Assembly (NCBI GenBank): GCA_029983595.1
Contig: JASBZD010000056.1
Span: 1-8,041 of the forward strand
From: Peptoniphilaceae bacterium
GTDB taxonomy: Bacteria; Bacillota; Clostridia; Tissierellales; Peptoniphilaceae
Length of the DNA: 8,041 nucleotides
Direction of reading: 5' to 3'
Below the pieces are notes generated by a model. That model was not told the DNA's origin. It did no database searches and was given only the letters and a program-made list of their open reading frames with translations. Shown here one piece after another: positions 1 through 6,153 of the stretch. Both the position numbers and the translations under genes were made by a program. Every line of letters begins with the position of its first letter. Within the stretch, counting starts at the first letter, position 1.

Positions 1-85
1 AATCTATTGATTCTTATGTGTAGTGTTAATAAAGAATAAATGTGTTAAGATTTTTATAAGTTATTAAAAGAAGTCGGATTTTATT

Positions 86-113
86 AATAGGGCAGATATT
101 CTGCCTTATTTTT
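86..113 (+). terminator. Rho-independent terminator of an upstream gene outside the window
   Basis: An 11-pair stem (86-96 with 100-110, one G-T wobble, core GGCAGA/TCTGCC) closes on a 3-base loop and runs into T's at 109-113. The T-tract lies on the plus strand only, so it serves a plus-strand gene ending left of or within the first bases of the window. Bases 1-85 show no convincing coding sequence; plus-strand frames reach stops at 19-21 and 37-39, and either could be a gene's last codon. Confidence 0.75.
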
Positions 114-116
114 ATG

Positions 117-143
117 AAAAAAGAGACGGTATTAAACCGCCTC
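117..143 (-). terminator. Rho-independent terminator of the SDR gene
   Basis: Read on the minus strand, GAGGCGGT pairs with ACCGTCTC (8 pairs, one G-T wobble) around a 5-base loop, followed by six T's (the A's at 117-122). It begins 20 bases after the SDR stop codon. It sits back to back with the plus-strand terminator at 86-113, so the two converging transcripts are insulated from each other. Confidence 0.85.
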
Positions 144-162
144 GAAATTTATATTTAATTTA

Positions 163-939
163 TTAAACTGCTATCCATCCACCATCTACACTTAGAAGTT
201 GCCCAGTTGTATAAGTTGATTCGTGTGAAGCAAACATTAATAAAGCTGTATCTAGTTCTCCTGGTTTACCAGGTCTTCCCATTGGGTCTGCAGCTTTTAA
301 TAATGCTGTGAAGTTATCATCAGATAATACGCCTTGAGTCATTTCTGATTCAAAATATCCAGGTCCAATTGCATTAACTGTGATACCTCTTTGTGCCCAT
401 TCTACTGCTAGTGACATTGTAAGATTTTTTACAGCACCTTTAGTAGTAGAGTACATAGTTACTCCACCGCCTGGTAGCGCTACTGAAGAGTGGATAGATC
501 CTAAATTTATAATTCTACCATATCCATTTTCTAGCATATTATGAGATACTGCACGTGCCATATAGAATAATGAGTTTACGTTAATTTCCATCATTTTTAG
601 CCAGTCTTCGTTAGTTGTGTTTTCAGTTGGAGCAGTAAGTCCAAGGCCTGCGTTATTTACTAGAATATCTATTTTACCAAAGTCTTCTACTACTTTTTTA
701 ACTTGCTTATCTACTACATCTGAGTCAGTTACGTCGCATACATAGTATTCTACTTTTACGCCAAATTCGTCTTCTATTTGTTTTTTTACTTCTTTTAGTC
801 TGTCTTCACGTCTTGCAAATAAAGCGATATTAGCTCCTTGATTAGCTAGTGCTTTAGAAAATTGAACTCCTAATCCAGATGATGCACCAGTTACAATAGC
901 TACATCGCCAGTTAAATCAAAATAATTCTTTTTAGACAT
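163..939 (-). CDS. SDR family NAD(P)-dependent oxidoreductase
   Basis: This is a 258-residue cytosolic short-chain dehydrogenase/reductase of classical length, expected to oxidise a hydroxyl or reduce a keto group using NAD(P)(H). The Rossmann cofactor motif TGASSGLG is at residues 17-24, NNAG at 95-98, the active-site Asn near 120, the catalytic Ser at 148 (GSI), and the Tyr-x-x-x-Lys pair at 163/167 (YSTTK). The C-terminal DGGW at 252-255 is typical of the family. Arg43-Arg44 after the second beta strand suggests an NADP(H) preference (inference). The FDLTGDVAIVTGAS start resembles gluconate 5-dehydrogenase-like and 3-oxoacyl-ACP reductase-like SDRs, but neighbours give no pathway clue and the substrate cannot be fixed. 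A strong GGAGG (946-950) lies 6 bases before the ATG. The gene stands alone, divergent from veg and closed by its own terminator. I found no convincing promoter in the AT-rich spacer. Confidence 0.93.
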   Translation of the reverse strand: MSKKNYFDLTGDVAIVTGASSGLGVQFSKALANQGANIALFARREDRLKEVKKQIEDEFGVKVEYYVCDVTDSDVVDKQVKKVVEDFGKIDILVNNAGLGLTAPTENTTNEDWLKMMEINVNSLFYMARAVSHNMLENGYGRIINLGSIHSSVALPGGGVTMYSTTKGAVKNLTMSLAVEWAQRGITVNAIGPGYFESEMTQGVLSDDNFTALLKAADPMGRPGKPGELDTALLMFASHESTYTTGQLLSVDGGWIAV

Positions 940-1071
940 TTTTATCCTCCATATTTTTCTTAAAATTTACCTTAATAATTGTTTACCCTATTGAGTTTTA
1001 TATAACCAATTAATTTAGTATGAATTAATAATAATTATTTTAAATTTTAGAGTCTAATTTTTAAAAAGTTG

Positions 1072-1100
1072 TTGACATCTAAATCAAAGTGATATAAAAT
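1072..1100 (+). promoter_or_regulatory. Distal SigA-type promoter of veg
   Basis: A perfect -35 box TTGACA (1072-1077) is followed after 17 bases by TAAAAT (1095-1100), five of six matches to the -10 consensus. A T/A-rich stretch just upstream of the -35 resembles an UP element. It is the better -35 of the two tandem promoters before veg. Confidence 0.72.
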
Positions 1101-1106
1101 ATACGG

Positions 1107-1135
1107 TTGACTTTTTACATAATTTCTGGTAATAT
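1107..1135 (+). promoter_or_regulatory. Proximal extended -10 promoter of veg
   Basis: TTGACT (1107-1112, five of six) is spaced 17 bases from TAATAT (1130-1135, four of six). The -10 is preceded directly by TGG (1127-1129), an extended -10 element that compensates for the weaker hexamer. It lies 35 bases downstream of the distal promoter, giving a tandem arrangement like the one described for Bacillus subtilis veg. Confidence 0.62.
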
Positions 1136-1178
1136 ATTATTTAGTGTAAACTGAATATCGGTCGAAAGGTGTGATCAT

Positions 1179-1412
1179 TTGTCTGCGATGGAAATTATCA
1201 GAGAAGAGCTTAAAGGTCAAATTGGTAAAGAGGTTTACCTTAAAGCTGATAGGGGACGTAAAAGATTTATCACTAGAAAAGGCACATTAGATGCAGTTTA
1301 TCCAAGTCTTTTCGTGGTGGATTTAGAGTTTAAAAATGCCCCTAACCGAAAGATGACTTTTACTTATTCAGATATCTTAACTAGTACAGTGGAGTTAATG
1401 TTTATCGACTAA
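1179..1412 (+). CDS. veg: Veg family protein
   Basis: This 77-residue protein matches the Veg family (86 residues in Bacillus subtilis, so slightly short). Recognisable blocks are RGRKRFITRKGTLDAVYPSLFVV in the middle, which I read as the conserved G-R-(R/K)-K...YPS-(L/V)-FV core, and YSDILTSTVEL near the C-terminus. Veg is a small, abundantly expressed cytosolic protein. In B. subtilis it stimulates biofilm formation, apparently by counteracting the SinR repressor; whether that applies here is unknown. The start is TTG at 1179, chosen because AAAGGTG (1165-1171) sits 7 bases upstream. The in-frame ATG at 1188 would be 16 bases away, too far. Two tandem promoters precede it and a terminator follows, so it is monocistronic and probably strongly transcribed. 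Confidence 0.93.
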   Translation: MSAMEIIREELKGQIGKEVYLKADRGRKRFITRKGTLDAVYPSLFVVDLEFKNAPNRKMTFTYSDILTSTVELMFID

Positions 1413-1419
1413 GTAGGCT

Positions 1420-1446
1420 AAGTACTACCATGTGTAGTACTTTTTT
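1420..1446 (+). terminator. Rho-independent terminator of veg
   Basis: A perfect 9-bp stem AAGTACTAC/GTAGTACTT (1420-1428 with 1434-1442) around a 5-base loop runs into six T's (1441-1446). It starts 7 bases after the veg stop. Confidence 0.88.
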
Positions 1447-1473
1447 AGTGCTAAATATTATAAGAGAAATTTA

Positions 1474-1507
1474 AAAGAGGACTATTATTTTTTATAATGT
1501 CCTCTTT
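1474..1507 (-). terminator. Terminator of the CAMP-factor gene
   Basis: A 9-bp stem AAAGAGGAC/GTCCTCTTT (1474-1482 with 1499-1507) is extended inward by a further AT helix with one bulged base. On the minus strand it leads into TTTTAAATTT and lies 15 bases beyond the stop codon at 1523. On the plus strand the following bases are also T-rich, so it could back up the veg terminator. Confidence 0.82.
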
Positions 1508-1522
1508 ATTTATACTTATTAT

Positions 1523-2416
1523 TTAGTTAAATTCAATAACTTCAGCTGGTTCTATTTCTACTAGCTCGCTATTATCTTCGTCTACTATTTCTTCAGAAGG
1601 TTCTAAATCTGCTGGTTTTATTACATCTTCTATAACTTCTTCATCTACTGGAGTTATTTCAGATTCTTCTACTTTTCCTACTTGAAAATTATCTAAGAAT
1701 TCTCTTAAGCTTGCTGTAGCTTCGTTGATTTCAGCTACAGTTACTCTATTTTTCATTTTTACTCTTAGTGTATTTCTAGTAGCTTCATTTAATAAATCTT
1801 TTTGTTCTTTAGTTATTTCTTTATTAAATCTTAATTTTCTAGCTTCTGATAAAGTTTTTGCTAAATTTTGTTTTACATATACAGTAGCTATATCCTCGTC
1901 TGTAAGATCAGGTGAGTTTTTAGCTTCTTCTATTATTCTTTTTAAAGCTTCAGATTGATTTTTTATTTTTTCATCACTAGCAAATGGATCGCACATTGTG
2001 ATTACGGCTCTAGTAACTTCAAATCCTATATCTCTATGCACTCTTTCAGTTTTATTAGTTAGATCTCTAGTCGCTATTAATATAGCTTCTAGTGCATCAG
2101 ATGCTAGTTTTACTCTAGGGGCGCCTGATTTAGGATCTATGGTAGTTAGTGAACCAATAATTTTATCTATTGTGTTGTTAAGTGGTTCGCTAACTGGAAC
2201 GTTAGTTTCTGATACTACTTCTTTTACTTCTTTAGCTTTTTCTACTACTTCTTCAACTTCTTTAGGTGTAACTGATTTATCATTTAATTCTAAAGAATAA
2301 GCTGTAGTGTCAACTTCTGCTGCTTCGCTAGAATAAGCAGCTACTGGAGTAACAGAAGATAATAGGCATGTAGCTGATAATGCTACGCTAAGTAATTTAA
2401 CTTTTATATTTTTCAT
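1523..2416 (-). CDS. Secreted CAMP-factor (cohemolysin) family pore-forming toxin
   Basis: The 297-residue product has a Sec signal peptide (KNIKVK charged start, hydrophobic core 8-23, probable cleavage after Ala27 in PVAA). Residues about 75-245 align by eye with the Streptococcus agalactiae CAMP factor (Cfb). Shared blocks include DALEAILIATRDLTNK (107-122, Cfb DVIEAITFSTQHLTNK), DIGFEVTR (129-136, Cfb DMGFGITK), DPFAS (143-147, identical), SPDLTDEDIATVY (168-180, Cfb YPDLKPTDRATIY) and NRVTVAEINE (223-232, Cfb NVTVQQVDQ). CAMP factors oligomerise into pores in membranes already damaged by sphingomyelinase, producing co-haemolysis. Residues 249-297 form an extra tail with 20 Asp/Glu and one Lys that Cfb (255 residues) lacks. 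There is no LPXTG anchor, so the protein should be released. AAGGAG (2423-2428) lies 6 bases before the ATG. The gene appears monocistronic. Family assignment is firm; haemolytic activity is inference. Confidence 0.9.
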   Translation of the reverse strand: MKNIKVKLLSVALSATCLLSSVTPVAAYSSEAAEVDTTAYSLELNDKSVTPKEVEEVVEKAKEVKEVVSETNVPVSEPLNNTIDKIIGSLTTIDPKSGAPRVKLASDALEAILIATRDLTNKTERVHRDIGFEVTRAVITMCDPFASDEKIKNQSEALKRIIEEAKNSPDLTDEDIATVYVKQNLAKTLSEARKLRFNKEITKEQKDLLNEATRNTLRVKMKNRVTVAEINEATASLREFLDNFQVGKVEESEITPVDEEVIEDVIKPADLEPSEEIVDEDNSELVEIEPAEVIEFN

Positions 2417-2471
2417 AAGAGTCTCCTTTTTTTATTAATAACACTTATTATAAACGTCTTACTACTTACAA

Positions 2472-2499
2472 ATTATATGTAGTTTTAATAGTTAGTAAA
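2472..2499 (-). promoter_or_regulatory. Candidate promoter of the CAMP-factor gene
   Basis: On the minus strand TTTACT (2499-2494, four of six) is spaced 16 bases from a perfect TATAAT (2477-2472), about 55 bases before the start codon. A second perfect TATAAT at 2452-2447 lacks a -35 at proper spacing. The whole spacer is very AT-rich, so chance matches are likely. Confidence 0.4.
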
Positions 2500-2593
2500 T
2501 GTATTAAAGCTTTATTACTCTTACTAAAAAAATAGTAGCACTATCTAAGTTAAATTGCAAGCATTTTTTAAATAAAAATTAATAAAAATAAAA

Positions 2594-2647
2594 TATAGTA
2601 ATATAAAAATTCATTAAATCAATTAATAGATTAATTATATTACTATA
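2594..2647 (-). terminator. AT-only hairpin, probable terminator of the hydrolase gene
   Basis: A 13-bp perfect inverted repeat (2594-2606 and 2635-2647, TATAGTAATATAA and its complement) encloses a 28-base loop that can itself pair in part. It begins 31 bases beyond the hydrolase stop, and on the minus strand is followed by T-rich sequence (TTTTATTTTTA). No other terminator is visible for this gene. The stem has almost no GC, so termination strength is doubtful; it could instead be a 3' UTR structure. Confidence 0.45.
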
Positions 2648-2678
2648 CTCATGATTATTTTATAAAATTATAGTTTTT

Positions 2679-3617
2679 TTATTTTTCAAATTTTTCTAAA
2701 AAACTAGTTATTGCATTTTTATAAGCTTCTGGTTCTAGATTTACAATCTGAGCGTGCTGAGCAATTTCTGAAGTAAAAATCATTTTTTCTTCATAAGGTA
2801 TGGCATTATATATACCTTCGCCCATGCTATAAGGCGTAACTGCATCTAGCCTAGCGTTTAGAACTAGAACTGGAACGTGAACATTTTTATGTATATTATT
2901 TTTTAGCTTAGAAATTGAGTCCATTTCATTTAGTGAAAATCCTAGTTTCTTTTTATATACTCTATCTCCCGCAGTTATAAAAAAGTCTCTTGGGGCTTTC
3001 ATTTCATCAGCGATTTGATAAAGATAATGGCGTCCATCAGCTACTGGACAGTCTAGAATTATATACCCAAAAAGGTTAGGCTCTTTTGTAAAAGCTTGTA
3101 ATACTGCAGCTCCTCCAAAGGATTCCCCAAAAACTAACACCGGAAGATCTGTAATTTCCTTGACATATTTTATTCCATCTATTACATCATATGCTTCTAG
3201 TACGCCACCAGTATTATATTCTGCTTCATTCTCTCCAGATTGGCGCATATCTAGGGTTAGACAATTATATCCTTCTTCTAATAAAATCCTCATCTGTGGA
3301 AACATAGACTCTTTTGTGCCGCCCATTCCATGAGCTAACACTGCATATTTTGTATTTTCAGGTTTTCTTAATATAATTCCTGGTATTTTATGATCTCCAA
3401 GCTGTGAATCTATTAAAATATCTTCTCTTTCAAAATCTTTAGCAAAGTTTTCAAAATTCTCTATGTATTCTTTTCTATTTTCTATAGTTTTTTCACGAGT
3501 TTCGATTTTAGTAAATTGATTAAAAATTTGATCTCCAGTTTTAACATATAAAACTGCCATAATCACTGCTAAAATCAGTACTACAGCCAATATAATATAT
3601 GGGATTTTCTTTTTCAT
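2679..3617 (-). CDS. Membrane-anchored alpha/beta hydrolase (YqkD-like)
   Basis: This 312-residue protein has one N-terminal transmembrane helix (about 6-25) after a Lys-rich start, placing the catalytic domain outside the membrane. The alpha/beta hydrolase fold is marked by the oxyanion motif HGMGG (96-100), DMRQSG (123-128), the nucleophile elbow GESFGG with Ser166, the acid Asp258 in NARLD, and His288 in AQHAQ, so the Ser-Asp-His triad is complete. It resembles Bacillus YqkD-type hydrolases, likely esterases or acyl-group hydrolases of unknown physiological substrate. Residues 40-65 form a charged Glu/Lys-rich linker between anchor and core. GGAGG (3624-3628) lies 6 bases before the ATG. 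It is divergent from the EF-G-like gene and in the same direction as the CAMP-factor gene, but a 262-base gap with an intervening hairpin argues against an operon. No clear -35/-10 pair was found, only AT-rich TATAAT-like boxes around 3652-3667. Confidence 0.88.
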   Translation of the reverse strand: MKKKIPYIILAVVLILAVIMAVLYVKTGDQIFNQFTKIETREKTIENRKEYIENFENFAKDFEREDILIDSQLGDHKIPGIILRKPENTKYAVLAHGMGGTKESMFPQMRILLEEGYNCLTLDMRQSGENEAEYNTGGVLEAYDVIDGIKYVKEITDLPVLVFGESFGGAAVLQAFTKEPNLFGYIILDCPVADGRHYLYQIADEMKAPRDFFITAGDRVYKKKLGFSLNEMDSISKLKNNIHKNVHVPVLVLNARLDAVTPYSMGEGIYNAIPYEEKMIFTSEIAQHAQIVNLEPEAYKNAITSFLEKFEK

Positions 3618-3713
3618 TTATAGCCTCCATCTAACTTTTTATCTAATCTGTATTATATATATATTATAACTTTATAATTTCATAAAATAAAGTAAAATAC
3701 TGTTAATATAACG

Positions 3714-3742
3714 TTTTCAGAAGGCGTGAAATATGGTATACT
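3714..3742 (+). promoter_or_regulatory. Extended -10 promoter of the EF-G-like gene
   Basis: TTTTCA (3714-3719, four of six) is spaced 17 bases from TATACT (3737-3742, five of six), which is preceded by TGG (3734-3736), an extended -10 element. Transcription would begin about 3749, some 24 bases before the preferred ATG at 3773 and only a few bases before the TTG at 3755. Confidence 0.68.
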
Positions 3743-3772
3743 CAATTTAAGTAATTGACAGAAAGGCGGTTT

Positions 3773-5842
3773 ATGGATTTGAAAATATATGAAACAGATA
3801 AAATAAGAAATGTGGCTTTAGTAGGCCATAGTGGCTCTGGTAAAACTAATCTAGTAGAATCTATGTTATTCCAATCTGGTTCTACTTCTAATATGGGAAA
3901 TGTATCGGCTAAAAATACAGTTTCTGACTTTTCAGATGAAGAAATAAAAAGACAGACTTCTATCGGCGCTTCAGTAATTCCAATAGAATGGCGTAATCAT
4001 AAGATAAATATAGTAGATGCTCCTGGATATTTAGACTATGTGGGAGAAGTTTATAGTGCACTTCGTTCATGTGAATCCGCTATTATCGTAATTGATGCTA
4101 CGGCTGGGATCCAGGTAGGGACTGAACTTTTATGGAAATACTGCGAAGAAATAGATCTTCCACGTGTGATTTTTGTAAATAAAATAGATGGAGAAAATGT
4201 AAACTTTAGATCTCTAATGGAAGAGATAGAAGAAAAGTTTGGTAAAAAAATCGTCCCATTTTCTACTCCAATCGGCGAAGGAGAGGATTTTAAAGGCGTA
4301 ACAGATGTAATTTACCAAAAAGGATATCATTATAAAAACTCTGTACCTGAAGAGATTTCATTAAACCACGACCAATTTAAGGCTACTGAACGTATATATG
4401 AAGAAATTACAGAAGTAGTAGCAGAATCTGATGAAGAACTTATGAATAAATACTTTGATGGCGAGACTTTTACTCGTGAAGAGTTAGTAAAAGGCGTTAC
4501 ATTATCTCTAATTTCTGGTGATGCTGTGCCTCTACTAGTAGGATCTGGGGAAAAAGCTATAGGTATAGATATTTTATTAAATATGATAACTAACTTTATG
4601 CCAGCTCCAAACCATGAAATGGCTCATATAGGATTTAGACCAGAAGATGGAAGCGAGATAAAAGTAAATAAAAATGAACCTACTTCAGCAGTAATATTTA
4701 AGACTATTGCAGATCCATTCGTAGGAAAAATCTCGATATTTAAGGTTATTTCAGGCTCTATAAAAAAAGGTGATGAATTATTTAATATTACTAAAGGCGA
4801 AGATACTAAATTTTCAAGTATTGGAATTGCCCGCGGGAAGAAAATTGAGCCAGTAGATGAGATAGTAGCTGGAGATATAGGGGCAGCTACAAAACTAGGA
4901 AGTGCCCAAACTGGTGATAGCTTTGGTACTAAAGAATATAAGAGAACTTATAAAAAATTAAAATACCCTAAAGCTAACCTATTCTTTGCGATAGAACCAG
5001 CTAAAAAAGGTGACGAAGAAAAAATCCTTACATCGCTATATAAACTTCAAGAAGAAGACCCAAGTTTTGAAATAAAACGTGATGAAGAGACTTCACAACT
5101 TACGATAGGTGGACTAGGTTCAGTTCAGCTACAAGTAATAATTGAAAAACTTAAAAATCTTTATGGAGTAGATGTAAATATCGTTCCATTTATCGTGCCA
5201 TATCGTGAAACTATTACTAAAAAAGTTGAAGTACAAGGAAAACATAAAAAACAATCTGGTGGAGCAGGTCAGTATGGAGACGTATGGATAAGATTTGAGC
5301 CATCTACTGAAGAATTTGAGTTTGCGGAAGAGATATTTGGCGGTTCAGTACCTAAAAACTACTTCCCAGCTATAGAAAAAGGATTAGATGAAGCACGTCA
5401 CCATGGGCCTTTAGCAGGATTCCCATTAGTAAATTTTAAAGCAACATTATATGATGGATCATACCATGATGTAGACTCTAACGAAATGAGCTTTAAACTT
5501 GCTTCACAACTAGCATATCGTAATGGTACTTTAGAAGCTGGACCTGTATTACTTGAGCCGATTATGAAAGTTGAGATAACTATTCCAGAGAGTTATCTAG
5601 GCGATATAATGGGAGATATTAATAAACGCCGTGGACGTATTCTAGGAATGGACCAACAACCTGACGGATCAGAAGTGTTATTTGTTGAGGCGCCATTATC
5701 TGAGCTATTTGAATACTCTATCGATTTACGCGCTATGACACAAGGTCGCGGAAACTTCTCTATGGAATTTGGAAGATATGAACAAGTGCCAAAAGAGATA
5801 GCAGATAAAATAATAGAAGAAAAGAATAAAGAAAATAACTAA
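3773..5842 (+). CDS. fusA2: Elongation factor G-like protein (FusA2 type)
   Basis: This 689-residue translational GTPase has full EF-G architecture. The G domain shows P-loop GHSGSGKT (18-25), switch I RQTSI (60-64), DAPGY (82-86), NKID (136-139) and a G5-like GSG (257-259). Domain II spans about 300-385. Domain IV carries GKHKKQSGGAGQYGDVWI (489-506) and YHDVDSNEMSFK (564-575), and domain V covers about 600-670. Canonical EF-G has RGITI and DTPGH; here the switch I Thr is Ser63 and the catalytic His is Tyr86, as in the divergent EF-G-like paralogues found beside a true fusA. The mycobacterial paralogue is reported to lack normal ribosome-stimulated GTPase, so the role here is uncertain. The ATG at 3773 is preferred over an in-frame TTG at 3755 because AAAGG (3762-3766) lies 6 bases before it, inside the longer reading, and because family members begin close to the KIYETDKIRNV segment. 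A terminator follows. Confidence 0.92.
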   Translation: MDLKIYETDKIRNVALVGHSGSGKTNLVESMLFQSGSTSNMGNVSAKNTVSDFSDEEIKRQTSIGASVIPIEWRNHKINIVDAPGYLDYVGEVYSALRSCESAIIVIDATAGIQVGTELLWKYCEEIDLPRVIFVNKIDGENVNFRSLMEEIEEKFGKKIVPFSTPIGEGEDFKGVTDVIYQKGYHYKNSVPEEISLNHDQFKATERIYEEITEVVAESDEELMNKYFDGETFTREELVKGVTLSLISGDAVPLLVGSGEKAIGIDILLNMITNFMPAPNHEMAHIGFRPEDGSEIKVNKNEPTSAVIFKTIADPFVGKISIFKVISGSIKKGDELFNITKGEDTKFSSIGIARGKKIEPVDEIVAGDIGAATKLGSAQTGDSFGTKEYKRTYKKLKYPKANLFFAIEPAKKGDEEKILTSLYKLQEEDPSFEIKRDEETSQLTIGGLGSVQLQVIIEKLKNLYGVDVNIVPFIVPYRETITKKVEVQGKHKKQSGGAGQYGDVWIRFEPSTEEFEFAEEIFGGSVPKNYFPAIEKGLDEARHHGPLAGFPLVNFKATLYDGSYHDVDSNEMSFKLASQLAYRNGTLEAGPVLLEPIMKVEITIPESYLGDIMGDINKRRGRILGMDQQPDGSEVLFVEAPLSELFEYSIDLRAMTQGRGNFSMEFGRYEQVPKEIADKIIEEKNKENN

Positions 5843-5848
5843 AACTTA

Positions 5849-5876
5849 AGGCCTAGGCTAGACCCTAGGTCTTTTT
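5849..5876 (+). terminator. Rho-independent terminator of the EF-G-like gene
   Basis: A 9-pair stem AGGCCTAGG/CCTAGGTCT (5849-5857 with 5864-5872, one G-T wobble) with a 6-base loop leads into five T's (5872-5876). It lies 6 bases after the stop codon and only 31 bases before the next start, so it separates that gene unless read through. Confidence 0.82.
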
Positions 5877-5907
5877 CAAGTTAATATCTTTAGAAAAGAA
5901 GGAGATT

Positions 5908-6153
5908 ATGAAATACATATTATTAATACTATACTGTTTAAGATATTTCTCAGGATATATAATTATCTATTTAACACAAAATTTCTGGTATAAAGTTTTA
6001 AAAGCTCCTTCAGAGTATTTTGTAGAACATGCGTTTATTTTATCTGTACTAATTTCTATAGGATTAGTGATAAAATTAATAATTATTTGGAAATTTAAAA
6101 TTGAAAATACTGAAGATTATAAAGTTTTAAAAAAGTTGGGATTTATTAAATGA
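5908..6153 (+). CDS. Small membrane protein, two predicted transmembrane segments
   Basis: I do not recognise this 81-residue protein. It has two hydrophobic segments (about 3-23 and 42-62) joined by a short polar loop (QNFWYKVLKAPSEYFVEH), then a charged C-terminal tail ending KKLGFIK. That fits a two-pass inner-membrane protein with the Lys-rich tail in the cytoplasm. A strong AAGAAGGAG (5896-5904) ends 3 bases before the ATG, a rather close spacing. Its stop codon overlaps the start of the next gene in ATGA, indicating translational coupling, so the two products probably act together. Transcription must come from read-through of the terminator at 5849-5876 or from a promoter overlapping it. 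Confidence 0.75.
   Translation: MKYILLILYCLRYFSGYIIIYLTQNFWYKVLKAPSEYFVEHAFILSVLISIGLVIKLIIIWKFKIENTEDYKVLKKLGFIK

Noticed and set aside
1..85. C-terminal end of a coding sequence at the left edge
   Set aside because: The plus-strand terminator at 86-113 implies an upstream gene, but the two possible tails (ending at 21 or 39) are too short to judge.
951..1070. Promoter for the SDR gene in the AT-rich spacer
   Set aside because: Several TATA-like boxes exist on the minus strand (for example TATAAA near 1000), but none has an acceptable -35 at 16-18 bases.
1725..1958. Plus-strand reading frame of 77 codons opposite the CAMP-factor gene
   Set aside because: It is a shadow of the well-supported minus-strand coding frame; the translation is low-complexity Ser/Phe/Leu with no ribosome binding site.
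1998..2300. Plus-strand reading frame of 100 codons opposite the CAMP-factor gene
   Set aside because: It lies wholly antisense to the CAMP-factor core and has Ser/Thr/Leu-rich composition typical of an antisense shadow.
2655..2676. Palindrome ATTTTATAAAAT followed by T's on the plus strand, resembling a terminator
   Set aside because: No plus-strand gene ends there, the stem is all A/T, and such palindromes are expected by chance at this composition.
3650..3680. Promoter for the hydrolase gene at TATAAT-like boxes
   Set aside because: Two minus-strand TATAAT hexamers (3667-3662, 3657-3652) fall in an AT-alternating run with no matching -35, so they may be chance.
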